Source of the DNA: Deltaproteobacteria bacterium | GTDB lineage: Bacteria; Desulfobacterota; Desulfobulbia; Desulfobulbales; Desulfobulbaceae | Assembly (NCBI GenBank): GCA_013151365.1 | Contig: JAADIK010000067.1 | Location: 1-6,983 of the forward strand | DNA: 6,983 bases | Direction: 5' to 3' | Part shown: piece by piece, positions 1 through 5,130 of the stretch | Layout: each line of letters begins with the position of its first letter | Numbering within the stretch: position 1 is the stretch's first letter | Program-made: the position numbers and the translations under genes | The notes under the pieces: model-generated | The model's input: only the letters and a program-made list of their open reading frames with translations | The model's database searches: none | Told to the model about the DNA's origin: nothing

Positions 1-1
1 G

Positions 2-370
2 ACCCGTTGTAACGCCGGTGCCTACTCTTTTCTCAACGAGCTGAATCCGAATACCGGCGGCATGCTTGGCATGCCGGTGTTCGACCTGAATGGTGACAGT
101 GAAGTTACCTCTAGTGATTTTGTCAATATTCCCTATGATGTCAATGGTGACGGAACCATAGAAGCCGGCGAGACGATTCAGGGCAACCCGAGCAGCAAGG
201 CGTTTGAAGGGAGACTCTTTAACCCGGCGATTCTGCGGGAAGATACGACGAACACCAATGATGACAATCCCGAAGAAACGAAATACTTCAGCTCTTCACA
301 GGGAAGCATCCAGACGGTACAGGAGCCTGCGGAGAACCGGGGCGTTTATTTCTGGCAGCAAATTGAATAG
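2..370 (+). CDS. PilY1-like type IV pilus tip/adhesin protein, C-terminal fragment (5' end outside window)
   Basis: The reading frame is open from the window edge and ends at TAG 368-370, giving 122 residues of what must be a much longer protein. The start (TRCNAGAYSFLNELNPNTGG) has the Cys, aromatic and 'ELNP-TGG' pattern seen at the end of PilY1 beta-propeller domains. The end (RGVYFWQQIE) resembles the 'R-x-W-R-x-(I/L)' tail common in PilY1 proteins. PilY1 proteins sit at the tip of type IV pili or the cell surface, help pilus extension and adhesion, and often bind calcium. Two 12-residue EF-hand loops are visible: residues 28-39 of the fragment (D28, N30, D32, D39) and 46-57 (D46, N48, D50, G51, I53, E57). 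The family call rests on short motifs only. The calcium loops alone would also suit another large secreted protein. The next gene downstream is also exported, which fits a surface or pilus locus. Confidence 0.72.
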   Translation, partial: TRCNAGAYSFLNELNPNTGGMLGMPVFDLNGDSEVTSSDFVNIPYDVNGDGTIEAGETIQGNPSSKAFEGRLFNPAILREDTTNTNDDNPEETKYFSSSQGSIQTVQEPAENRGVYFWQQIE

Positions 371-416
371 GCCGGTCCTTGACGGCGGCCTTGGCGTCAA
401 CCCGTAACTTGCTCTT

Positions 417-452
417 CCGGCCGGTCCCGCAGTACACGCAATGACCGGCCGG
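417..452. repeat. Perfect 10-bp inverted repeat in the spacer after the pilY1-like gene
   Basis: CCGGCCGGTC (417-426) and GACCGGCCGG (443-452) are perfect reverse complements around a 16-base loop, with a further G-U and A-U pair possible outside. No T tract follows on the plus strand, so this is not a canonical Rho-independent terminator. A third copy of the same arm, GGCCGGTCC, lies at 370-378 overlapping the stop codon of the upstream gene and could pair with the same right arm. The right arm ends 10 bases before the ribosome binding site of the next gene. A role in RNA stability or intercistronic control is inference. Confidence 0.6.
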
Positions 453-462
453 GAAAAACCTT

Positions 463-469
463 GGTGAGG
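463..469 (+). promoter_or_regulatory. Ribosome binding site that fixes the start of the 476 gene
   Basis: GGTGAGG lies six bases before ATG 476. It favours that start over the in-frame TTG at 461, which would place the Shine-Dalgarno bases inside the coding region. Confidence 0.75.
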
Positions 470-475
470 TTGTAT

Positions 476-919
476 ATGAAGAAAAAAAAATGGTTGGTAA
501 AAATAACGGTGAGCATGGCCCTGGCTCTATTCCTGAGCGTATCCGCCGTCTCCGTAACGGTCCGGGCCGGCGAAAAAGAGGACAACCTGGCTGCAGCGCA
601 GCAATACATAAAAAACTCCGAAATCCGAAATGGCTGGGTAAATCGGGTTGATACCAGCACTATCATCATCGATGACATGAAATTACGGCTTTCGCCGGCA
701 ACCAGATATTTCGATTTGAATAAGAAATACATTAACAAAGGTAGTGTTCATCCGGGTCAGTTCGTCGGTTTTTTGCAAAAGAACGGCCTGATAACGCAAT
801 TATACCTCATGAAACCTGGAATTGACGATCAGCTTCCGGAGGCGGCAACTCCGGTAAGGCCTAAGAGACAAGGCCGTCCTTCGCATTTGATCAAAGAGGG
901 AGGCGTCTGGAAAAACTGA
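476..919 (+). CDS. Small exported protein of unknown function next to a pilY1-like gene
   Basis: The product has 147 residues. It begins MKKKKWLVKI, followed by a hydrophobic stretch (about 10-29) and a likely signal peptidase I site after A31 (V-R-A, then G-E), so the mature protein of about 116 residues should be periplasmic or secreted. No lipobox Cys is present. Residues 53-112 alternate beta-type segments: G-W-V-N-R-V-D, I-I-I-D-D, L-R-L-S-P-A-T-R, H-P-G-Q-F-V-G-F and G-L-I-T-Q-L-Y-L-M. This looks like a small beta-barrel of the DUF5666 or OB kind, which is a visual comparison only. The C-terminus is basic (R-P-K-R-Q-G-R-P). The gene lies 105 bases behind the pilY1-like gene on the same strand, so a link to pilus biogenesis or surface display is plausible but not shown. 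It was not recognised as a named family. ATG 476 is chosen over TTG 461 because a good ribosome binding site sits at 463-469. Confidence 0.8.
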   Translation: MKKKKWLVKITVSMALALFLSVSAVSVTVRAGEKEDNLAAAQQYIKNSEIRNGWVNRVDTSTIIIDDMKLRLSPATRYFDLNKKYINKGSVHPGQFVGFLQKNGLITQLYLMKPGIDDQLPEAATPVRPKRQGRPSHLIKEGGVWKN

Positions 920-1085
920 TTTTTTGTTTTTGGGTGATAGAAAGTGCCCTTTCGGCATCCTGCTGCCGAAAGGGCCCCCAGGTGTCCGGTAACGTCAGCC
1001 CGGCGATGGTCCTCTCCCCGGTATCCGTCGTCTTCAATGCCCTGCCTCTACGTTTTTTACTCCTCCCCGCATATAATTTTTTTCC
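920..1085. other. Non-coding spacer upstream of the sat promoter
   Basis: No convincing gene is visible on either strand. Short open frames here lack ribosome binding sites and protein-like composition. Apart from the hairpin at 946-975 and T-rich runs (920-931 and 1074-1083), nothing could be recognised. Confidence 0.6.
946..975. repeat. Perfect 12-bp hairpin 27 bases after the exported-protein gene
   Basis: GCCCTTTCGGCA (946-957) and TGCCGAAAGGGC (964-975) are perfect reverse complements around the six-base loop TCCTGC. The stem is GC-rich and stable on either strand, but it is followed by CCCC on the plus strand and by no T run on the minus strand. It most likely ends or protects the transcript of the upstream gene as an atypical hairpin terminator. 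It could also be one copy of a dispersed palindromic repeat. Confidence 0.6.
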
Positions 1086-1115
1086 TTGACATCTCCCGGT
1101 TCGGGTCTATATATA
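1086..1115 (+). promoter_or_regulatory. Sigma70-type promoter for sat
   Basis: A perfect -35 TTGACA (1086-1091) is followed after 16 or 18 bases by TATATA (1108-1113 or 1110-1115) within an alternating TA run. The spacer contains the small palindrome CCCG-GTT-CGGG (1095-1105), a possible regulator site. This is the only strong promoter-like match in the gap. It implies a leader of roughly 125 bases before the sat start. Confidence 0.65.
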
Positions 1116-1119
1116 TTTA

Positions 1120-1246
1120 TGATTTTTGCTGAATGCCGGTTCAGTTATTCTCGCTTTTTTTATCAAAATGCGGGAAATATCTATCGGTCTAATGAAAATG
1201 TCGGATTAAACCTGTCAACGATAATTTAACCAAGAGAGGAAATGGT
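1120..1246 (+). other. Probable 5' leader of sat
   Basis: This stretch lies between the predicted promoter and the sat start codon. It contains a weak hairpin, CTGAA/TTCAG (1129-1144), a T7 run (1155-1161) and the ribosome binding site GAGAGGA (1234-1240), six bases before ATG 1247. No known riboswitch was recognised, and no clear Rex-type or CRP/FNR-type palindrome was seen. Confidence 0.4.
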
Positions 1247-2530
1247 ATGTTTTCAAAACTGGTAGCACCCCATGGCGGAAGAGGTCTTGTATGTGCCCTG
1301 CTCAGTGGTGAAGAGCTTTCCGCAGAAAAGGAGAAGGCAAAAGGATTAAAGCAGATCGAGGTTTCCGATCGTGCCAAGGGTGACTTGATCATGATGGGGA
1401 TCGGCGGTTTTTCTCCGCTGGATGGTTTCATGACCCGGGCTGACTGGAAGGGCGTCTGCGAAAATCTCCAGATGGCCGACGGCACCTTCTGGCCGGTACC
1501 GATCACTCTGGATGTTTCTGCGGCCGATGCGGCCGGCATCAGCGAGGGTGACGAAATCGCCCTGGTCAACAAGGGTGAAATCTACGCCACCATGAAAGTC
1601 GCCGAAAAGTATGAGATGAGCGAGGCGGACAAAAAATGGGAATGCGAAAAGGTTTTCAAGGGAAACGGTGAAGATTCCGCCGATGACAAATTCTGGGAAG
1701 TCGCCATGGAAGATCATCCAGGCGTTATAATGGTCATGGCCCAGAAAGATGTTAACCTCGCCGGCCGGGTCAAAGTCCTGTCCGAAGGAGAGTATACGAA
1801 AGAGTATCCCGGCGTCTACCTGACCCCGGCTCAGACCCGCCGCATGTTTGACGATCGCGGCTGGGCCAACGTTGCCGCCCTGCAGCTGCGTAACCCCATG
1901 CACCGCTCCCATGAATACCTGGCCAAGATCGCCGTCGAAGTCTGTGACGGTGTCCTGATCCACTCTCTGATCGGCAACCTGAAGCCTGGTGATATCCCGG
2001 CCAACGTCCGGATCAAGGCCATCCAGATTCTGATCGACAACTACTTTGTCGAAGATAATATCATCAATGCCGGCTATCCGCTGGATATGCGTTATGCCGG
2101 TCCCCGTGAAGGTCTGCTGCATGCAACCTTCCGCCAGAACTACGGCGTGAACAACATGCTGATCGGTCGTGATCATGCCGGCGTCGGCGACTTCTACGGC
2201 CTGTTCGAGGCTCAGGAAATTTTTGACCGCATCCCGAAAACCGGCGACAGCGGCAAAGACCTGCAGTGCAAGCCCATGAAGATCGACTGGACCTTCTACT
2301 GCCACAAGTGCGACGGTATGGCTTCCATGCGTACCTGCCCGCATGGCAAGGAAGACCGGGTTATCCTCTCCGGCACCAAGTTGCGGAAGGCTCTGTCCGA
2401 AGGCGCTGAAATCGTAGACCATTTCGGTCGCGACGAAGTTCTGGATCTCTTGAAAGAGTACTATGCCGGCCTGACCGAGAAGGTTGAAGTCAAGATGCAG
2501 AAGGCGGCATCCGGGGCTGATATGAAATAA
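1247..2530 (+). CDS. sat: Sulfate adenylyltransferase (ATP sulfurylase), dissimilatory type
   Basis: Sat catalyses ATP + sulfate to adenosine 5'-phosphosulfate (APS) + pyrophosphate in the cytoplasm. This is the activating step of dissimilatory sulfate reduction, and it runs in reverse to make ATP during sulfur oxidation or disproportionation. The product has 427 residues, normal for the prokaryotic homo-oligomeric Sat. An N-terminal PUA-like domain (about 1-170) is followed by the nucleotidyltransferase domain. Motifs seen are QLRNPMHRSHE at 213-223 (HxxH with H219 and H222), GRDHAG at 307-312 and SGTKLRK at 375-381. A zinc site typical of bacterial and archaeal Sat is visible at C352, C355 and C364, with H366 nearby. 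There is no APS kinase fusion. GAGAGGA six bases upstream fixes the start. The gene is a single transcription unit with its own promoter and terminator. Whether the cell reduces or oxidises sulfur cannot be told from this gene alone. Confidence 0.97.
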   Translation: MFSKLVAPHGGRGLVCALLSGEELSAEKEKAKGLKQIEVSDRAKGDLIMMGIGGFSPLDGFMTRADWKGVCENLQMADGTFWPVPITLDVSAADAAGISEGDEIALVNKGEIYATMKVAEKYEMSEADKKWECEKVFKGNGEDSADDKFWEVAMEDHPGVIMVMAQKDVNLAGRVKVLSEGEYTKEYPGVYLTPAQTRRMFDDRGWANVAALQLRNPMHRSHEYLAKIAVEVCDGVLIHSLIGNLKPGDIPANVRIKAIQILIDNYFVEDNIINAGYPLDMRYAGPREGLLHATFRQNYGVNNMLIGRDHAGVGDFYGLFEAQEIFDRIPKTGDSGKDLQCKPMKIDWTFYCHKCDGMASMRTCPHGKEDRVILSGTKLRKALSEGAEIVDHFGRDEVLDLLKEYYAGLTEKVEVKMQKAASGADMK

Positions 2531-2550
2531 TTTTCAGAACAATCTGAAAA
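2531..2550. repeat. 8-bp inverted repeat directly after sat stop
   Basis: TTTTCAGA (2531-2538) and TCTGAAAA (2543-2550) pair perfectly around ACAA. It begins at the base after the sat stop codon and lies just before the main terminator. It may add 3'-end stability, but the stem is AT-rich. Confidence 0.45.
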
Positions 2551-2557
2551 TGTTCTC

Positions 2558-2587
2558 AAAGGAGGTACTTCGGTGCCTCCTTTTTTT
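2558..2587 (+). terminator. Rho-independent terminator of sat
   Basis: AAAGGAGGTAC (2558-2568) pairs with GTGCCTCCTTT (2573-2583) with one G-U wobble, around a TTCG tetraloop, and runs into a seven-base T tract (2581-2587). It sits 27 bases after the sat stop codon. Confidence 0.95.
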
Positions 2588-2635
2588 ATTTTTTCAGGCT
2601 TGAGTGAAAAAATTGGCGACAGATTGAAATTTTAT

Positions 2636-2691
2636 AACTATTCAGGTACAAGCAAAAAACTGCTACAATCTCGGTTTGAATCTGAATAGTT
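2636..2691. repeat. Long inverted repeat bracketing the putative aroB promoter
   Basis: AACTATTCAG (2636-2645) and CTGAATAGTT (2682-2691) are perfect reverse complements separated by 36 bases. With two internal mismatches the match extends outward through ATTTT/AAAAT. The left arm overlaps the poor -35 region and the right arm falls just after the likely transcription start. This geometry suggests a pair of operator half-sites rather than an RNA hairpin, but no regulator is identified. Confidence 0.5.
2641..2669 (+). promoter_or_regulatory. Possible extended -10 promoter for aroB
   Basis: TGCTACAAT (2661-2669) fits an extended -10 element (TGnTATAAT with one mismatch). The matching -35 position, 17 bases upstream, holds TTCAGG (2641-2646), which is weak, as is common for extended -10 promoters. 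Transcription would start near 2676, giving a leader of about 100 bases to ATG 2774. Confidence 0.45.
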
Positions 2692-2773
2692 GCAAAATTC
2701 TACCAATACCTTCACCGGCTGTAGCGGTATCCAAAAAAAAATACCTGTCCCACATTGAATCAGGACCACAACA

Positions 2774-3859
2774 ATGGCTGAAAAAAAAATAATCGTCGGC
2801 CTGGGGAAGCGAAGTTATCCCATTGTCATCCGTACCGGCCTGTTGGCCGGCATCGGTCCGGCCCTCAAGGACCGGCAAATCGCCAAGCGCTACGGTGTCA
2901 TCAGTGATGAACACGTTGCCGGCCTGTACGGCGATATCCTCATGGGGTCGCTGGCCGATGCCGGGCTGGACGCCGAGCTGATCACCTTTCCCCGGGGCGA
3001 GACGAACAAGAACCTGCAGACCATCGCCATGCTGTCCAGCCGCCTCGCAACGCTTGGTTTTGATCGCCGGGACGCCCTGATCGCCCTGGGTGGCGGAGTA
3101 ACCGGCGATATCACCGGTTTCCTTGCCTCGGTCTATATGCGGGGCATTCCCTTCGTCCAGGTCCCGACGACCCTGCTGGCCCAGGTGGACAGTTCGGTGG
3201 GCGGCAAGACCGGGGTCGATATCCCGGAAGGGAAAAACCTGGTAGGCACCTTTTACCAGCCCGAAGCGGTGTACATCGACACCGCTGTTCTGCAGAGTCT
3301 GCCCGAATCCGAGCTGCTGGGCGGCCTGGCCGAGGTAATCAAATACGGGGTCATTATCGACCAGGATTTTTTTCATTTTCTCGAATCACAGCAAAAGGAA
3401 ATTCTCCAGCTGCGGCCGGAGGTGATTATCCCGATGATCGCCCGCTGCTGTGAAATCAAGGCCCGGGTGGTTGAGCAGGATGAACGTGAGGGGGGACTCC
3501 GACGAATTCTGAACTTCGGCCATACCATCGGCCACGCAGTCGAAGCGGCCTCAGATTTCCGCTTGATCCACGGCCTGGCCATCGCCATCGGCATGCAGGC
3601 CGCCGCCGATCTTGCCGTACGCACCGGCCGCCTGGACCGCGGCCAGGCTGATCGTTTACGGACCCTGCTGTCCGCCTGCCGCCTGCCGGTCACCATCCCG
3701 GCGGAACTTGATCGCCTGCGGATCAAGGGTTACATGCAGACAGACAAGAAAACCGTCGACGGCCGGATCTTTTTTGTCCTGCCGACGGAAATCGGCAAGG
3801 TCATAATTACCGATGAGGTCGATGAAAAGGATATTGACGCTGTTTTAACCAGTGGTTAA
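2774..3859 (+). CDS. aroB: 3-dehydroquinate synthase
   Basis: AroB converts 3-deoxy-D-arabino-heptulosonate 7-phosphate to 3-dehydroquinate, the second step of the shikimate pathway to aromatic amino acids. It is a cytosolic enzyme using NAD+ and a divalent metal. The product has 361 residues, the usual family length. The NAD-binding GGGVTGD is at 106-112 and PTTLLAQVDSSVGGKTG at 131-147. LAEVIKYG (185-192) carries metal ligand E187, NFGHTIGHA (247-255) carries H250, and H266 completes the expected metal triad. The N-terminus begins directly with the beta-strand K-K-I-I-V. A modest AGGA (2762-2765) lies eight bases before the ATG. Upstream is the sat terminator, so the gene needs its own promoter. 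Downstream, 68 bases without a terminator separate it from the FmdB-like gene, so the two may share a transcript. All expected catalytic motifs are intact. Confidence 0.97.
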   Translation: MAEKKIIVGLGKRSYPIVIRTGLLAGIGPALKDRQIAKRYGVISDEHVAGLYGDILMGSLADAGLDAELITFPRGETNKNLQTIAMLSSRLATLGFDRRDALIALGGGVTGDITGFLASVYMRGIPFVQVPTTLLAQVDSSVGGKTGVDIPEGKNLVGTFYQPEAVYIDTAVLQSLPESELLGGLAEVIKYGVIIDQDFFHFLESQQKEILQLRPEVIIPMIARCCEIKARVVEQDEREGGLRRILNFGHTIGHAVEAASDFRLIHGLAIAIGMQAAADLAVRTGRLDRGQADRLRTLLSACRLPVTIPAELDRLRIKGYMQTDKKTVDGRIFFVLPTEIGKVIITDEVDEKDIDAVLTSG

Positions 3860-3927
3860 TATTACTTGCAAAAGAGTGTTCTTCCATTTTTTCAACGTCT
3901 TATTACCTAAAACAGTTCATCTTTGCC

Positions 3928-4422
3928 ATGCCAATCTACGAATTTTTCTGCCTGGACTGCAACACGATCTTCAACTTCTTTTCCCGACGGGTCAATACGG
4001 ACAAGCTGCCTGACTGCCCGAAATGCGGAAAGAAGGAGCTGCAAAAAGTCATGTCCACCTTTGCCACCATCGGCAAGGCCGCCGAGAATGACGGCGATGA
4101 TCCCCTTGCCGGCATGGATGAATCGAAGATGGAAGAGGCATTTGCAGGCCTGATGCGGGAGGCGGAACACATCAACGAGGACGATCCCCGGCAGATGGCT
4201 GGTCTGATGCGCAAATTCTCCGACCGGACCGGTATCTCCCTAGGCGATCAGATGGAGGAGGCCCTGTCACGGATGGAGGCGGGAGAAGACCCGGACCGGA
4301 TCGAACAGGAAATGGGCGACCTCCTGGACGCCGACGACGCGCTTTCCTTCGCGGCCATGAAGAAAAAAGTCCGCTCCGGCCCCAAACCGCCAACCAGGGA
4401 CGACAAACTCTACGAACTCTAG
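3928..4422 (+). CDS. FmdB-type zinc ribbon protein with long acidic C-terminal extension
   Basis: The 164-residue product begins MPIYEFFCLDC, the hallmark of the FmdB / CxxC_CxxC_SSSS putative regulatory family. A single zinc ribbon is formed by C8, C11, C30 and C33, followed by the typical K-V-M-S (about 41-44). Family members are small cytoplasmic proteins, often proposed as regulators, whose molecular function is unsettled. Most are about 70-110 residues. Here residues 50-164 add a Glu/Asp-rich, mostly helical tail with repeated E-x-x-L and M-E-E-A patterns, ending in a basic patch (K-K-K-V-R, about 145-149). No good Shine-Dalgarno sequence lies before ATG 3928, but the conserved N-terminus makes this start nearly certain. 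It follows aroB by 68 bases without a terminator. Its 3' end faces the convergent minus-strand gene. Confidence 0.88.
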   Translation: MPIYEFFCLDCNTIFNFFSRRVNTDKLPDCPKCGKKELQKVMSTFATIGKAAENDGDDPLAGMDESKMEEAFAGLMREAEHINEDDPRQMAGLMRKFSDRTGISLGDQMEEALSRMEAGEDPDRIEQEMGDLLDADDALSFAAMKKKVRSGPKPPTRDDKLYEL

Positions 4423-4546
4423 GATCATCTTACTCCGGCCGGGGGGCATCTTGCTGCTATATTGCATTACTGCCGGATAAACACATCCTCCGGTCTTCAC
4501 CGCGCCGCCCTGCGTGGTGCCGGTAACCTAGGCAAGAAAAAAAAGT

Positions 4547-4574
4547 AAAAAATGCTGCGTCACTGCAGCTTTTT
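4547..4574. terminator. Bidirectional terminator between convergent genes
   Basis: GCTGC (4554-4558) and GCAGC (4565-4569) form a stem around GTCACT. It is flanked by A6 (4547-4552) on the left and T5 (4570-4574) on the right, so each strand has a hairpin followed by a U tract. On the minus strand the T tract continues through a second run (A-rich plus strand 4537-4550). The stop codon and last two codons of the minus-strand gene (TGA at 4562-4560) lie inside the hairpin. The GC stem is only five pairs. Confidence 0.7.
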
Positions 4575-4910
4575 GGTCTCCTGTTCGTCAACCCGGCACC
4601 GGATTCCGTGCTTCTGTTCCTTTTCCGCAAGTATCTCCACCGCCTCTTCTTCCGGAATGCCAAGCGCCTTGGCAATATCGGCAATATTGTAGCACGGTTC
4701 GCCGTCTCCGGTAAAGGCTTTGGCCTGCAGCTCCGGGAACTCTTCACTGGTGGCAATCCCGGCCGCCTGTTGCAGCAAACTCTTGATTTCAGGCGGTCCG
4801 TATAAGAGCAGCCACTCTACGGCTTCTGTCCATATTTTGCTGTCCACGGTTTGGTGCCGCAGGATTTCCATGGCGCTCTGAATCGTCCAGTCTTCCTTGA
4901 ATTCTGTCAT
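4560..4910 (-). CDS. Hypothetical protein with a C-terminal helix-turn-helix-like segment
   Basis: The 116-residue soluble acidic protein has no signal peptide or membrane segment. Residues 8-52 are helical and aromatic-rich (W8, W27, W33, with the phrase E-W-L-L-L-Y-G-P-P at 32-40). Residues 74-100 (Y-N-I-A-D-I-A-K-A-L-G-I-P, then E-E-E-A-V-E-I-L) have the spacing of a helix-turn-helix, which could bind DNA or serve only as a helical packing unit. Two Cys (C73, C105) are too far apart for a ribbon. The reading frame has a sound start (ATG 4910-4908 with GGAA seven bases upstream), ends in a terminator and fits the gene spacing. It diverges from the SPFH operon across a 220-base gap, so it could regulate that operon, but this is inference. 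No named family was recognised. Confidence 0.75.
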   Translation of the reverse strand: MTEFKEDWTIQSAMEILRHQTVDSKIWTEAVEWLLLYGPPEIKSLLQQAAGIATSEEFPELQAKAFTGDGEPCYNIADIAKALGIPEEEAVEILAEKEQKHGIRCRVDEQETKKLQ

Positions 4911-4938
4911 GATGTCATTCCGGAAACAATTTTATGTT

Positions 4939-4967
4939 TGGAGATTTTACTTTTTCTATACTATAAT
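4939..4967 (+). promoter_or_regulatory. Putative sigma70-type promoter for the SPFH operon leader
   Basis: TGGAGA (4939-4944, four of six consensus bases) and a perfect TATAAT (4962-4967) are separated by 17 bases in the AT-rich centre of the divergent gap. Transcription would start near 4974, giving a leader of about 157 bases. On the opposite strand the same region gives TATAGT, a possible -10 for the minus-strand gene, so the two promoters may overlap. Confidence 0.55.
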
Positions 4968-5012
4968 TTATGTAAATATTCAGCAGTTGACCGAGGTTAT
5001 GGCGGTTTTTCG

Positions 5013-5036
5013 CTTGTCCCAGACAAGTTACTTGTC
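5013..5036 (+). promoter_or_regulatory. Three-arm repeat with alternative hairpins in the SPFH leader
   Basis: CTTGTC (5013-5018), GACAAG (5022-5027) and CTTGTC (5031-5036) follow each other with three-base gaps. The middle arm is the exact reverse complement of both outer arms, so only one of two six-pair stems can form at a time. At DNA level it is also a symmetric site that a dimeric regulator could bind. A TATACT (5042-5047) follows, so a second promoter here is possible, although no good -35 is visible. Confidence 0.45.
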
Positions 5037-5051
5037 TTATATATACTTTGG

Positions 5052-5089
5052 GACCGCGCAAAAATGTGCGGTTATTTTTTTGCGCGGTC
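5052..5089 (+). terminator. Attenuator-like hairpin with two mutually exclusive pairings before the SPFH gene
   Basis: Arm 1, ACCGCGCA (5053-5060), can pair with TGTGCGGT (5065-5072; one G-U pair) around an AAAA loop, followed by TA and seven Ts (5075-5081). That is a standard Rho-independent terminator. Alternatively GACCGCGCAAAAA (5052-5064) pairs perfectly over 13 bases with TTTTTGCGCGGTC (5077-5089), which sequesters the T tract and frees arm 2. No plus-strand gene lies between the promoter and this element. It therefore either attenuates transcription into the SPFH operon or ends a small RNA of about 105 bases. The Shine-Dalgarno at 5121-5125 is outside both structures. Confidence 0.6.
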
Positions 5090-5120
5090 TCTTTTGCCTG
5101 ACAACCGTTCCCCGCTGCCG

Positions 5121-5125
5121 AGGAG
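5121..5125 (+). promoter_or_regulatory. Ribosome binding site that fixes the SPFH protein start
   Basis: AGGAG lies five bases before ATG 5131. In-frame upstream starts (such as ATG 4999) would run the protein through the leader hairpins and have no usable ribosome binding site. Confidence 0.85.
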
Positions 5126-5130
5126 AAATC

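Noticed and set aside
944..1132. Small plus-strand open frame in the sat upstream gap, and a possible minus-strand peptide starting near 1050
   Set aside because: Both run through the hairpin at 946-975, lack a convincing ribosome binding site or start, and look like low-information composition.
1185..1218. TTGACA on the minus strand within the sat leader
   Set aside because: The matching -10 position reads TCATTA and no gene follows on that strand, so it is probably a chance match.
1346..2422. Long minus-strand open frame of 358 codons opposite sat
   Set aside because: It is the antisense shadow of a clearly real, motif-complete sat gene. Its composition is not protein-family-like and it has no ribosome binding site.
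2613..2627. Possible sigma54 promoter (TTGGC...TTGA) before aroB
   Set aside because: The spacing is off by one and the essential GC of the -12 element is absent.
2663..3376. Minus-strand open frame of 237 codons opposite the start of aroB
   Set aside because: It is the shadow of aroB codon usage, with no recognisable motif and no supporting promoter or ribosome binding site.
4921..4945. GGAAAC as an ECF sigma -35 element, suggested by the stress-type operon
   Set aside because: No CGT-type -10 is found at the right distance. The TGGAGA/TATAAT pair is a better match.
4897..5130. N-terminal extension of the SPFH protein to earlier in-frame starts
   Set aside because: The extension would translate the leader hairpins and is not family-like. 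A strong Shine-Dalgarno lies directly before ATG 5131.
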